Positions 41,134 through 48,436 of a stretch of 64,000 nt of DNA are shown in pieces. The stretch spans positions 41,830 through 105,829 of the forward strand of contig DDTO01000007.1 in assembly GCA_002344135.1 (NCBI GenBank), given 5' to 3'. The position numbers were made by a program, and so were the translations under genes. Position 1 is the first letter of the stretch. Every line of letters begins with the position of its first letter. This DNA comes from Chthonomonas sp. UBA2362. Lineage in GTDB: Bacteria > Armatimonadota > Fimbriimonadia > Fimbriimonadales > Fimbriimonadaceae. A model generated the notes under the pieces. That model had not been told where the DNA came from. It saw only the letters and a program-made list of their open reading frames with translations, and searched no databases.

Positions 41134-42663
41134 ATGATCTCGGCGCTCGCGCTTTCCATGATCACTTGGGCAGGCTTACCCGCGCTACCCGCACAACCGG
41201 GTCGGGCCTGGTTTACGAGCCTCGAATGGGCCGTCGCCAGTTCGACGCTCATCGTCAAGGGCAAGATCGCTTTCGTCAAACGTCTCAAGTCGTCATACGG
41301 CGGCGACGAAGTCGTCTTCAAGGTCGACGAAACGCTCAAAGGCGAACCGCAGAAGGAAGTCGCCTTTGCCGCGCGTTTCCACGGCGCGCCCTTCGGTGTC
41401 GCGCAAAAGTGGATGGAGTCGAGGAAGGAGTTGCTCGTCTTCCTCGTCGGGGCCCATAGCCTCGTCCAACTGAACAAGGCCGTGGCCGAGGAGCCATACG
41501 TCTATGCGCCACTCAACGGCCGGGCCGAGCACGCCATGTTCGAACTCGACCCGAAGGCCGGAGTGCAGATCCTCTCTATGGCCATGGAGCCGCTTTCCAA
41601 GCCGAGGGACATTCTGAACCGCGTCCGCGATGCGATCCCACTCCCCAAGCCGGCCTCCATGACGAGCCTCAAAGTCCCGATGGACGTCCAGATGCCCCCG
41701 TTCGGCCACACCGGCATGGGTGCCGTCCTCGACGTTCCGATCGATTCGCGCCTGGAGGCCTTGGCAAAGGGCTGGACGCGGTCAAAGAAAGGGCGCCGGC
41801 GAGTCTTGGGTGTCGAGGCCCTGGCCCAATTCAAATCCACGAAGAACATAGACACAGTCAAAGCCCTGCTGGACGACCGCTTCGAGGAAACCTGGGGTGA
41901 CGCCAGGAATGGGAAAACGTTCATGATCCGCCCCGTGCGTGAGGCCGCCAAAGACGTGCTCGACTCCTGGGACATCCCCTGGGAACCGGTACACGAAGCC
42001 TCCATCCAGGCGGCCCGCGAAATGATCCGAATTCCCGCTGGGGAGTTCATCGCAGGCGGCACCAAGGGCGCGGATCATGCCGGTCCCGAACGCAAGGTCC
42101 ACCTGGACGAGTTCTGGATCGGCAAGACGACCGTCACCGTGGGCCAGTTTCGCGCCTTCTGCAAGGTCTCCGACTTCAAGTACGACTGGGTGGAGAACCG
42201 GCCTTACCGAGGCTGGCGGGACGACTGCCCCATGACGATGGTGACCTGGGACGAGGCGCGCGCATTCTGTCAATGGGCGGGGGGCGACCTGCCCACCGAA
42301 GATCAATGGGAGAAAGCCGCCCGCGGTACCGATGGCCGTCGCTACCCCTGGGGCAACGAGCCGGACCCCAGCCGCCTGCATATCTGGCCGAACACATACA
42401 CGAGTTGGCGGGGGACCGCTCCGGTCGGCAGCTACCCCACGGGCGCCAGCCCCTACGGCTGCTTGGACATGGTGGGCAACGTGTTCCAATGGCTCCTGGG
42501 AGGCACACCCACCGCTCGTCCCAGCCGAGGCGGCAGCTACCAAGAGGACTTGACCGACCTTCGCTTCTTGCAGCCTGCAGGCAAGGGGTCCATGCACGGC
42601 GAAGGTCGCATCGACTCTCAGGGCTTTCGGGTTGCCGCGACGAAGAAGCTGAGACTGCCCTGA
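41134..42663 (+). CDS. exported protein with a C-terminal SUMF1/FGE-like domain
   Basis: 509 residues with a signal peptide (1-20). Residues ~30-130 form a beta domain ('FTSLEWAVASSTLIVKGKIAFVKRL ... EVVFKVDETLKGEP') of the kind found in small exported proteins. The last ~215 residues are a formylglycine-generating-enzyme fold: 'IRIPAGEFIAGGTKG', 'FWIGKTTVTVGQFRAFC', 'PMTMVTWDEARAFCQWAGGDLPTEDQWEKAARG', 'YPWGNEPDPS', 'GNVFQWL', 'RGGSYQEDLTDLRF' and 'GFRVA'. The cysteine pair of true FGE near the RGGS motif is absent, so it is probably a binding or structural variant of the C-type-lectin-like fold. Confidence 0.85.
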   Translation: MISALALSMITWAGLPALPAQPGRAWFTSLEWAVASSTLIVKGKIAFVKRLKSSYGGDEVVFKVDETLKGEPQKEVAFAARFHGAPFGVAQKWMESRKELLVFLVGAHSLVQLNKAVAEEPYVYAPLNGRAEHAMFELDPKAGVQILSMAMEPLSKPRDILNRVRDAIPLPKPASMTSLKVPMDVQMPPFGHTGMGAVLDVPIDSRLEALAKGWTRSKKGRRRVLGVEALAQFKSTKNIDTVKALLDDRFEETWGDARNGKTFMIRPVREAAKDVLDSWDIPWEPVHEASIQAAREMIRIPAGEFIAGGTKGADHAGPERKVHLDEFWIGKTTVTVGQFRAFCKVSDFKYDWVENRPYRGWRDDCPMTMVTWDEARAFCQWAGGDLPTEDQWEKAARGTDGRRYPWGNEPDPSRLHIWPNTYTSWRGTAPVGSYPTGASPYGCLDMVGNVFQWLLGGTPTARPSRGGSYQEDLTDLRFLQPAGKGSMHGEGRIDSQGFRVAATKKLRLP

Positions 42664-42775
42664 CGGCTTCGACAGCGGTGCTGAGTTTGGCGCGCCCTCC
42701 GGACCAATCCCGGCACACAATCCTATTCGCCTCCGTTCCAGCAGTCCTCGCGAGCCTTCTCCCCGAACACTCCAG

Positions 42776-42781
42776 TATCCT
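42776..42781 (+). promoter_or_regulatory. -10 box before the YnfA-family gene
   Basis: TATCCT ends 6 bases before GTG 42788. Confidence 0.4.
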
Positions 42782-42787
42782 CGTGCG

Positions 42788-43117
42788 GTGAAGACCAGTC
42801 TCCTCTTTCTGGGAACGGCGGTCGCCGAGATCGTCGGCTGCTATGCGCTCTACGCATACCTGCGTCTGGAGAAACCGGGATCGGTGCTGTTCGTGGCAGC
42901 TGCGGGGTTAGGGTTGTTTGCCTGGCTGCTCACTCTCCATCCCATGGCGGCGGGGCGGACTTATGCCGCCTATGGAGGCGTCTATGTGGCGGCATCCTTG
43001 GCGTGGCTATGGCTATTCGAAGGGGTAAAGCCTTCGTCTTCGGACCTCATCGGAGTCGCGCTGTGCCTGGTCGGAACGGCGGTGATCGCCGGCGGGGCGA
43101 ACGGGACGAAGGCGTGA
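42788..43117 (+). CDS. YnfA/UPF0060 family small membrane protein
   Basis: 109 residues, GTG start, four membrane helices. The family signature is clear: 'AEIVGCYALYAYLRLEKP' and 'LTLHPMAAGRTYAAYGGVYVAASLAWLWLFEGVKPSSSDLIG'. YnfA proteins are small SMR-like membrane proteins; a role in export or resistance has been proposed but is not general knowledge for this group. It stands alone between the SUMF1-like gene and the uvrA-fragment region. Confidence 0.9.
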   Translation: MKTSLLFLGTAVAEIVGCYALYAYLRLEKPGSVLFVAAAGLGLFAWLLTLHPMAAGRTYAAYGGVYVAASLAWLWLFEGVKPSSSDLIGVALCLVGTAVIAGGANGTKA

Positions 43118-43221
43118 TCCCTGCCAGTCGCTTCGGTGATCGCCCTCTACACGGGTCAGTTCCTCGAGCGCAGCGCATGCGGCAACCGGATTTTGGTCGG
43201 ACTTCCATGCGAAGGCCATGA

Positions 43222-43330
43222 AGCAACCCCGCCACCCATACCGGCACCTTCGACATGGTCCGCGAGACTCTTCGCCATGACCCCAGACGCAAAGATGCGC
43301 GGTTACAAGAACGGTCGCTTCAGTTTCTCG
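43222..43330 (+). pseudogene. internal fragment of a uvrA-like gene (copy A)
   Basis: About 108 bases align with 45418-45526 of the uvrA-half gene. They encode broken forms of 'TYTGTFDMIRELFAMTPDAKIRGYKNGRFSF'. A one-base insertion (CGCGAGACTCTTC against CGCGAGCTCTTC) breaks the frame and homology stops at both ends. It lies 900-1000 bases upstream of copy B. Confidence 0.85.
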
Positions 43331-43369
43331 AAGGCCGAAAAATCCGGAGACTCGGGCGATCAGGAAACG

Positions 43370-43822
43370 TCAATTGCGGCTGGTGCTAGGTCCTCGCCGC
43401 AGCCAGATCAAGCCGAATATGATTCCAACTAACGCTCCGACAGCTTGCCAATTGAGAATGACGCCCGGAAATTGGTCTCTCATGGAATTCCAGCTTCGCG
43501 AATCGTTACCCAAAACAGCCAGCGCAACCATGGCGTGGTACAGCAACCCGACAATTTCGGAAACAAGAAGGGCGCCCATGGCAGTAGCGGCGGGGACAAA
43601 CCAAGGAGCACATCTGAGTCGTCCCAAAATGAAACCTGAAACGCCGAGCAATAGTAAACCTATCGACGCCACGCCCCACGCGGCATAAGCACCTTCGTTG
43701 TAGTCGTATCTCGGGACAGAAGGAGGCGCTGCAAGCCATATAGCACCGCGGACCGCTCCGTGTACTCCAATCGTCACTAATGCGCAACCAACGACAAAAC
43801 CAAGCGCGGGCAACGCTTTCAT
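43370..43822 (-). CDS. small integral membrane protein of unknown function
   Basis: 150 residues with four predicted helices (about 5-30, 45-65, 75-105 and 120-140), including 'ALPALGFVVGCALVTIGVHGAVRGAIW' and 'AVGALVGIIFGLIWLRRG'. Codon use is less GC-biased than most neighbours. No family recognised. It is placed between two uvrA fragments, so it may be part of transferred or rearranged DNA. Confidence 0.6.
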   Translation of the reverse strand: MKALPALGFVVGCALVTIGVHGAVRGAIWLAAPPSVPRYDYNEGAYAAWGVASIGLLLLGVSGFILGRLRCAPWFVPAATAMGALLVSEIVGLLYHAMVALAVLGNDSRSWNSMRDQFPGVILNWQAVGALVGIIFGLIWLRRGPSTSRN

Positions 43823-44221
43823 AATGCAGGCTTCTCGTTCATATCCGCGGCTTTAGGTTGCAGAACCATAGGATCGCGTCGTCTCGAAAGCTTCGCAAAT
43901 GTCCTTTGCGTATCCGGATAGCATGGATGGTCTGGCAGGCACTTACGTAGCAAGCATCCACTGCTCTCCAGTCCGGGCTAACGTTACGTAACCAGTCGCA
44001 CCCAAGACGATTATAGCCCATACAAAGTCGATGGACTTTGCCGGACCTCGGACGCCTCTGCCTGCCGCTCCTTTCGTCAGGGATGGTGTACTGTTGGCCT
44101 CGCTCCTTGCGGCCTGCGTGGGTTCGGCTGTGCTCGTGGTCGTCCGGCGGTCCTTCGAGCCACGGTCTGCGTTAGAGAACTGTGGTGAGGCGCCTAGGCG
44201 GCAGGCCGCCCTCTTCTGAAT
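43823..44221. other. gene-free stretch between the membrane protein and uvrA copy B
   Basis: About 400 bases. Short open frames exist on both strands but none has a credible start, composition or similarity. No terminator-grade hairpin noticed. Confidence 0.5.
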
Positions 44222-44455
44222 GTGATCAGATATACTTCCGTCCACATGTCAGGCTCGAACGGTACCGACTGGCTGGTCCTCCGCGGGGCGTCGGGGAACA
44301 ACCTGAAGAAGGTCGACGTCGCCATCCCCCGCGGCCTCTTCACCTGCGTCACCGGCGTCTCCGGCAGCGGCAAATCCACGCTCGTCCAAGACACATTCCT
44401 CACCCGACTCATGTAAGAGGTCTGCGGCACCGCCCGACCTGGGAGCCGCACCACT
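44222..44455 (+). pseudogene. truncated 5' copy of the uvrA-half gene (copy B)
   Basis: It repeats the promoter and first ~80 codons of the gene at 45139, beginning with TATACT at about 44231 and ATG 44248 (ATG TCA GGC TCG AAC). It retains the Walker A loop GVSGSGKSTLVQDT and then stops at TAA (44414-44416), where the intact gene reads TAC for Tyr. Broken similarity continues to about 44455 and then joins the DUF4258 remnant. Because copy B keeps ATG while the longer copy has TTG, B may reflect the older start. Confidence 0.9.
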
Positions 44456-44481
44456 CGGTTCGCCGGGTATGGTCCCGCTGG

Positions 44482-44758
44482 TGGAAGCTGGTCTTCCGCG
44501 CCCATGCGCTGCAACGGATGTTCGAACGGAATGTCTCCATTGAGGATGTACGTTCCGTCCTCGAACAGGGCCTGCCGATCGAAGAGTATCCAGACGATTT
44601 TCCTCTACCCAGCCGTCTCGTGCCTTGGATTCGTGAACGAACGACCCATCCACGTCGTCGCTGCCGACGATGCGCAAGCCGAAGACACGATTATAATAAC
44701 GGTGTACGAGCCAAAGTCGGAAGACTGGGTGGAAGACTTCACTAAGAGGCGAGCATGA
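44482..44758 (+). pseudogene. decayed DUF4258-type toxin gene
   Basis: Two frames together encode a DUF4258 protein: 'KLVFRAHALQRMFERNVSIEDVRSVLEQG' and 'YPDDFPLPSRLV' in the first, then 'LGFVNERPIHVVAADDAQAEDTIIITVYEP' in the next. A single extra C at about 44623 explains the break. The expected initiating codon before KLVF is TGG, so a start codon seems lost as well. DUF4258 proteins are RelE-like putative toxins commonly paired with YgiT-type antitoxins. The remnant stop overlaps the antitoxin ATG (ATGA), preserving operon layout. Confidence 0.85.
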
Positions 44759-44979
44759 CGTGTCTGATCTGCAAGAACGGCGAAACGAGGGACGGGAGGG
44801 CGACCGTGACCCTTGAACGCGGCGCGACGACGATCGTCTTCAAGCAAGTGCCGGCGCGCGTCTGCGGGACGTGTGGGGAGGTTTACCTGGACGAGGCGAG
44901 TTCGCGGAAGCTGCTTGCCGAGGCAAACGCGGCCGCATCTTCCGGAGTAGAGGTCGAGGTGAGGGCCTTTGCGGCGTAG
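44755..44979 (+). CDS. YgiT-type zinc-finger protein (MqsA-like antitoxin N-terminal domain)
   Basis: 74 residues. Two CxxC pairs, CLIC (residues 3-6) and CGTC (about 37-40), in the order 'CxxC ... VTLERGATTIVFKQVPARVCGTCGEVYLDE', are the YgiT/MqsA zinc-binding domain. The DNA-binding helix-turn-helix of full MqsA is absent, which is normal for the short antitoxins paired with DUF4258. It would neutralise the upstream toxin, which is itself broken, so it is probably an orphan antitoxin now. Confidence 0.85.
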   Translation: MTCLICKNGETRDGRATVTLERGATTIVFKQVPARVCGTCGEVYLDEASSRKLLAEANAAASSGVEVEVRAFAA

Positions 44980-45138
44980 GATCAAGATCTGCGCCTGAGT
45001 GCACAACCACCGATCTCGGCAGAAAAGAGCGAGTTTGGGAAGCCCTCAAAGGCAGGGAATTGCTGTAACTCGTCGGACACGAGGCCCCTCCCCTTCGTCG
45101 TGACCTGCTCGGCCATCATCTGATATACTCCCGTCCAC

Positions 45139-46149
45139 TTGTCAGGCTTGAACAGCGACTGGCTGGTCCTCCGCGGCGCCTCAGGCAACAACCTGAGGAA
45201 GATCGACGTCGCCATCCCGCGCGGCCTATTCACCTGCGTCACCGGCGTTTCGGGCTCCGGCAAATCCACCCTCGTCCAGGACACCCTCTTCCCCCGACTC
45301 ATGTACGAGGTCTACGGCACCCGCACCACCTGGGCTGCGCACGAAGCGCTCGAAGGCTTCGAGGGCATCGACAAGGTCATCGACATCGACCAGTCCCCCA
45401 TCGGGCGCACCCCGCGCAGCAACCCCGCCACCTACACCGGCACCTTCGACATGATCCGCGAGCTCTTCGCCATGACCCCCGACGCCAAGATCCGAGGCTA
45501 CAAGAACGGCCGGTTCAGCTTCAACGTCAAGGGCGGGCGCTGCGAGGCGTGCAAGGGCGACGGCATCATCAAGATCGAGATGCACTTCCTGCCGGACGTC
45601 TATGTGCCGTGCGAGGTCTGCAAGGGCCGGCGCTACAACCGCGAGACGCTGGAGGTGCGCTACAAGACCAAGAACATCGCCGAGGTGTTGGAGATGACGG
45701 TCGAGGAGGGGACAGAGTTCTTCAGCGCGATCCCGAAGATCCACCGCAAGATGGCGACCCTGCTGGACGTGGGGCTGGGCTACATCAAGCTGGGCCAGCC
45801 GGCGACCACGCTCTCTGGCGGCGAGGCGCAGCGCGTGAAATTGGCTGAGGAACTCTCGAAGCGCTCGACCGGAAGGACGCTCTATATCCTCGACGAACCC
45901 ACGACGGGGCTGCACTTCGAAGACGTGGGGAACTTACTCTCGGTCCTGCACCGCTTGGTGGACCAAGGCAACACGATGATCGTGATCGAGCACAACCTCG
46001 ACGTGATCAAGACCGCGGACTGGGTGATCGACCTCGGCCCCGAAGGCGGCACCGGTGGGGGCATGGTTGTCGCGATGGGCACGCCCGAGGATGTGGCGTC
46101 GGTGGAGGGGAGTTGGACCGGGCGGTATCTGAGGGGGGTGCTGGCATGA
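45139..46149 (+). CDS. UvrA C-terminal half (second ATPase domain) as a separate gene
   Basis: 336 residues from TTG 45139, against ~940 for full UvrA. It holds one complete half: Walker A GVSGSGKS (36-43), zinc finger C135/C138-C158/C161, ABC signature LSGGEAQRVKL (225-235), Walker B LYILDEPTTGLHFEDV (248-263) and the end of UvrA ('DLGPEGGTGGGMVVAMGTPEDVA'). The first residues match the start of the second nucleotide-binding domain of UvrA. Mutations in key residues are not seen. UvrA is the damage sensor of nucleotide excision repair. A TATACT box lies 9 bases upstream. Either a remnant of a rearranged uvrA or a free half-protein. Confidence 0.85.
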   Translation: MSGLNSDWLVLRGASGNNLRKIDVAIPRGLFTCVTGVSGSGKSTLVQDTLFPRLMYEVYGTRTTWAAHEALEGFEGIDKVIDIDQSPIGRTPRSNPATYTGTFDMIRELFAMTPDAKIRGYKNGRFSFNVKGGRCEACKGDGIIKIEMHFLPDVYVPCEVCKGRRYNRETLEVRYKTKNIAEVLEMTVEEGTEFFSAIPKIHRKMATLLDVGLGYIKLGQPATTLSGGEAQRVKLAEELSKRSTGRTLYILDEPTTGLHFEDVGNLLSVLHRLVDQGNTMIVIEHNLDVIKTADWVIDLGPEGGTGGGMVVAMGTPEDVASVEGSWTGRYLRGVLA

Positions 46150-46330
46150 TGGCCCCTCGGGGGTGCCGATCACGTACGGGTGGGTCTAGGCCCATTAGGC
46201 CGCGGGTCCGGCGGGATGCCGGTTACCAGGGCTTCGCCCCTTGCAGTGATCTTGCCGGCCCTTCGGGCCTCGCAAGATGGGGTACCCATCATGACCACGA
46301 AACGGCTCAACGTCGCCAACCCGCGACGGT

Positions 46331-46351
46331 ACGAACCATCCGCGGGCTACC
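46331..46351 (+). repeat. GAACCATC-family repeat copy
   Basis: CGAACCATCCGCGGGCTACC at 46332-46351 matches the arm at 31946-31965 exactly. Confidence 0.85.
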
Positions 46352-46385
46352 GGTATGCGGTGGCAGTCGGGAGATGGTCGAACGT

Positions 46386-46412
46386 GAAAGCGCGGTCGAG
46401 CCCGCGCACTCC
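46386..46412. repeat. GCGCGGGC-family palindrome, diverged copy
   Basis: AAAGCGCGGTCGAGCCCGCG followed by CACTCC is a variant of the palindromes at 34238 and 46708. Confidence 0.65.
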
Positions 46413-46432
46413 AAGGGAACCGTGATGGAGGA

Positions 46433-46456
46433 GGTAGCCGGGGGATGGTTCGTGCC
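46433..46456 (-). repeat. GAACCATC-family repeat copy (inverted)
   Basis: This is the reverse complement of the copy at 29845-29868 over nearly the full length. Confidence 0.85.
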
Positions 46457-46474
46457 CCCGGATCGGGGCGCGTC

Positions 46475-46652
46475 GACCCCGGAGGGGTCGAAGACCTCAT
46501 AGCCTCGGGTCGAAGACCCGGGGACACGGTCCGCATCGATATCCGCACCCCACAGGGGTGCCACAACCCGTATTGCAGGCTCCCGGATTCTGCGACCCCT
46601 GCGGGGTCGAACGGAATCGCGGGTTCATCCTCCCGGGGTCTTCGACCCCGGG
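46475..46652. repeat. cluster of five short hairpins of the GACCCC-n3-GGGGTC type
   Basis: Perfect palindromes with three-base loops: 46475-46489 (GACCCC/GGGGTC), 46506-46520 (CGGGTC/GACCCG), 46546-46560 (CACCCC/GGGGTG), 46594-46608 (GACCCC/GGGGTC) and 46632-46652 (CCCGGGGTC/GACCCCGGG). They are spaced 25-50 bases apart. Confidence 0.85.
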
Positions 46653-46707
46653 CTCTCGCATCTTCGACGCCTCCGGCGATGAGGAGGATTCCCATCGTGA
46701 GGAACGC

Positions 46708-46736
46708 CAAAGCGCGGGCAGGCCCGCGCACTCCCA
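46708..46736. repeat. GCGCGGGC-family palindrome
   Basis: GCGCGGGC (46712-46719) and GCCCGCGC (46722-46729); inverted near-copy of 34238-34262. Confidence 0.8.
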
Positions 46737-47083
46737 AAGTTCCCGGAAGATTTCGAGCGAACCTCCAGCTGGCGCGGGAACTCGGCAACAGGCGAGGACG
46801 GATGCAATGGTCGTGGGCCTCCCAAGGCCCAAAGGTGGAACAACATGAACCGACTCGCAACGGCAATCGCACGCCGAATCGCGGCATTGCCGTTCATCGA
46901 AGGGCTCCGCATCCTCGACTCGATGCGTCGCCGCGACGTCGTCCTCGGCAAGGCCCCGACCACCCCGGAAACCTCGCTGAGAAGTGCAGGGCAACAGCGT
47001 CCTCGTGTCGCGACGGCCCCGCCGAACCGCGCATATTCTTCGATCTCGACTGACGACAGTTACGAGTATGCTGTCGGAACCCT

Positions 47084-47506
47084 ATGAGTCCGGGGCCGCT
47101 GATCCAGGCGAGACGTCAGATCAATTGGTGGATGATGTACGCCCTGATCCAAACGGGGCTGATCGTCGTGGCTGTCGTCGTGCCGCAATGCCTGATGGAG
47201 CCGGGACGCCGGAAGAGCATCCAATCGACGGACCGATTGCTCCAACTGGCCGCCAAGCGGGACTTCGAGGGAATGTCGGCCATTGCCTCTCCGGTCGTGA
47301 TCGAGTTCATGCGCGAGCGGGACGCGAAGTGGGGGAAGGTCCTCAGATACGCTTTCGACGATTCCGTCGTACAGGTTGGCGGGACACCCGCTTGGGTTCG
47401 GTACCGGGTATGGCGAGAGAGGAAGAATGTTCAGGAGCAGTTTCACTGCAATGGTGAAAAGGTCTTCATGGCTCACGTAACTTGGCCGGAAGGCGAAGAA
47501 AGGTAG
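47084..47506 (+). CDS. small membrane-anchored protein of unknown function
   Basis: 140 residues. One N-terminal membrane segment (about 15-37, WMMYALIQTGLIVVAVVVPQC) then a soluble domain with a short 'LLQLAAKRDFEGMSAIASPVVIEFMRERD' helix region, a pattern seen in small proteins that report on processing or turnover, but no family is recognised. A TATGCT box lies 11 bases upstream of the ATG. It follows the repeat region. Confidence 0.55.
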   Translation: MSPGPLIQARRQINWWMMYALIQTGLIVVAVVVPQCLMEPGRRKSIQSTDRLLQLAAKRDFEGMSAIASPVVIEFMRERDAKWGKVLRYAFDDSVVQVGGTPAWVRYRVWRERKNVQEQFHCNGEKVFMAHVTWPEGEER

Positions 47507-47664
47507 ACTCGTGGCGGCCCGTGGAACAGGGGACATGTTATCCTCCCTGACCCTCGGTAGACTCTCGTTGTTAATCGAATCGCGCCTCGATGCGCGAGAT
47601 GCACTCTGCAGACAGTAGTCGCCAATTGGGGCGACCTGGAGCGGGGCACTTGAGGAGAGTATAA

Positions 47665-48411
47665 ATGTTTAGGATTTCACGCCGGCTGTCAGCCGTCGTC
47701 CTCGCCGCCGGAATTTGTACTGGCGCAAGCGCACAAATCGCACTTTCTTCGACGTTCGACATCGCCGTCGAAGCCGATGCGGACCAGAATGCGCCTGGGG
47801 TTGCGTTCGATTCCTTTTCCGCATTCCAGTTCGGCACGCTCAATCCCTACTCCCATTCCCTTCTCGTCACCGACACCGTTCCCGGAGCAGGGTACGTGAC
47901 GACGACCTCGTCCGCAGCCGCAACTTGGACCAGTTCCGGCGCGGGAACCGTCACGTTCCGTAACATGGGTTGGACCCGCGATTCGCTCAATATGCACGAG
48001 GCCAAGATGAACAACTTCTTGGCCGGGATGGACGTCTGGAGCTACACATTCGAGGCCACACAAGACGGGTTCTTTTCGCTTAACTACAACGTGTCTTACG
48101 TTGGGTTCGGCTTCGGCCTCTTGGGGATCGTAATCCACTGGAGCGGCCCCGGCGGCGATCTCGATCTCGAGAATGCGTCGGACCCCACGGCGAACGGCAC
48201 GTTCGTCCGAGAGCTAACGAACGGCTCGACCTACACGATAGGCATCCAAAACAAGGGCAACATCTTTGCCTCTGCGGGTCAGGAACTCTCCGAAGGGCAC
48301 CTTAACGGCGACTTCTCGTGGGAGGTCAGTCCGGTTCCGGAGCCCGCGACGATGGCTGGACTTCTCATTGGAGGCTTGGGTTTGCTGCTTCGTCCGCGTC
48401 GGACTCGCTAA
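47665..48411 (+). CDS. PEP-CTERM sorting-signal protein
   Basis: 248 residues. Signal peptide (1-23) and GAGGAG site before the ATG. The C-terminus carries the sorting signal 'VPEPATMAGLLIGGLGLLL' followed by 'RPRRTR': the PEP box, hydrophobic stretch and basic tail recognised by an exosortase, which would cut and attach the protein to the cell envelope or release it. The mature region is beta-rich and Ser/Thr/Gly-rich with 'FSLNYNVSYVGFGFGLLGIVIHWSGPGG'. No exosortase gene is in the window. Confidence 0.9.
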   Translation: MFRISRRLSAVVLAAGICTGASAQIALSSTFDIAVEADADQNAPGVAFDSFSAFQFGTLNPYSHSLLVTDTVPGAGYVTTTSSAAATWTSSGAGTVTFRNMGWTRDSLNMHEAKMNNFLAGMDVWSYTFEATQDGFFSLNYNVSYVGFGFGLLGIVIHWSGPGGDLDLENASDPTANGTFVRELTNGSTYTIGIQNKGNIFASAGQELSEGHLNGDFSWEVSPVPEPATMAGLLIGGLGLLLRPRRTR

Positions 48412-48424
48412 GACGCACGCGTTG

Positions 48425-48430
48425 TAAGCT
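48425..48430 (+). promoter_or_regulatory. -10 box before the frameshifted ATPase gene
   Basis: TAAGCT ends 6 bases before GTG 48437. Confidence 0.4.
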
Positions 48431-48436
48431 AAGGCC

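Larger units (their letters stand above)
46150..47083. repeat. 934-base gene-free region rich in palindromes and dispersed repeats
   Basis: No supported coding frame. A small frame at 46844-47087 with an AGGTGG site was considered weak. The region contains two GAACCATC-family copies, two GCGCGGGC palindromes and a cluster of short GACCCC-type hairpins, listed separately. Confidence 0.75.

Noticed and set aside
43136..43432. 98-residue frame containing uvrA-like residues
   Set aside because: Only about 35 codons match UvrA and they end in a frameshift. It is treated as a pseudogene fragment and not a gene.
44031..44219. 62-residue frame before uvrA copy B
   Set aside because: Composition and lack of start signals point to non-coding sequence; the opposite frame at 43943-44245 is equally unsupported.
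46844..47087. 80-residue frame with an AGGTGG site
   Set aside because: It is inside the repeat-rich region, has no recognisable similarity and overlaps the better-supported gene at 47084. I considered it possibly a truncated gene start but could not support it.
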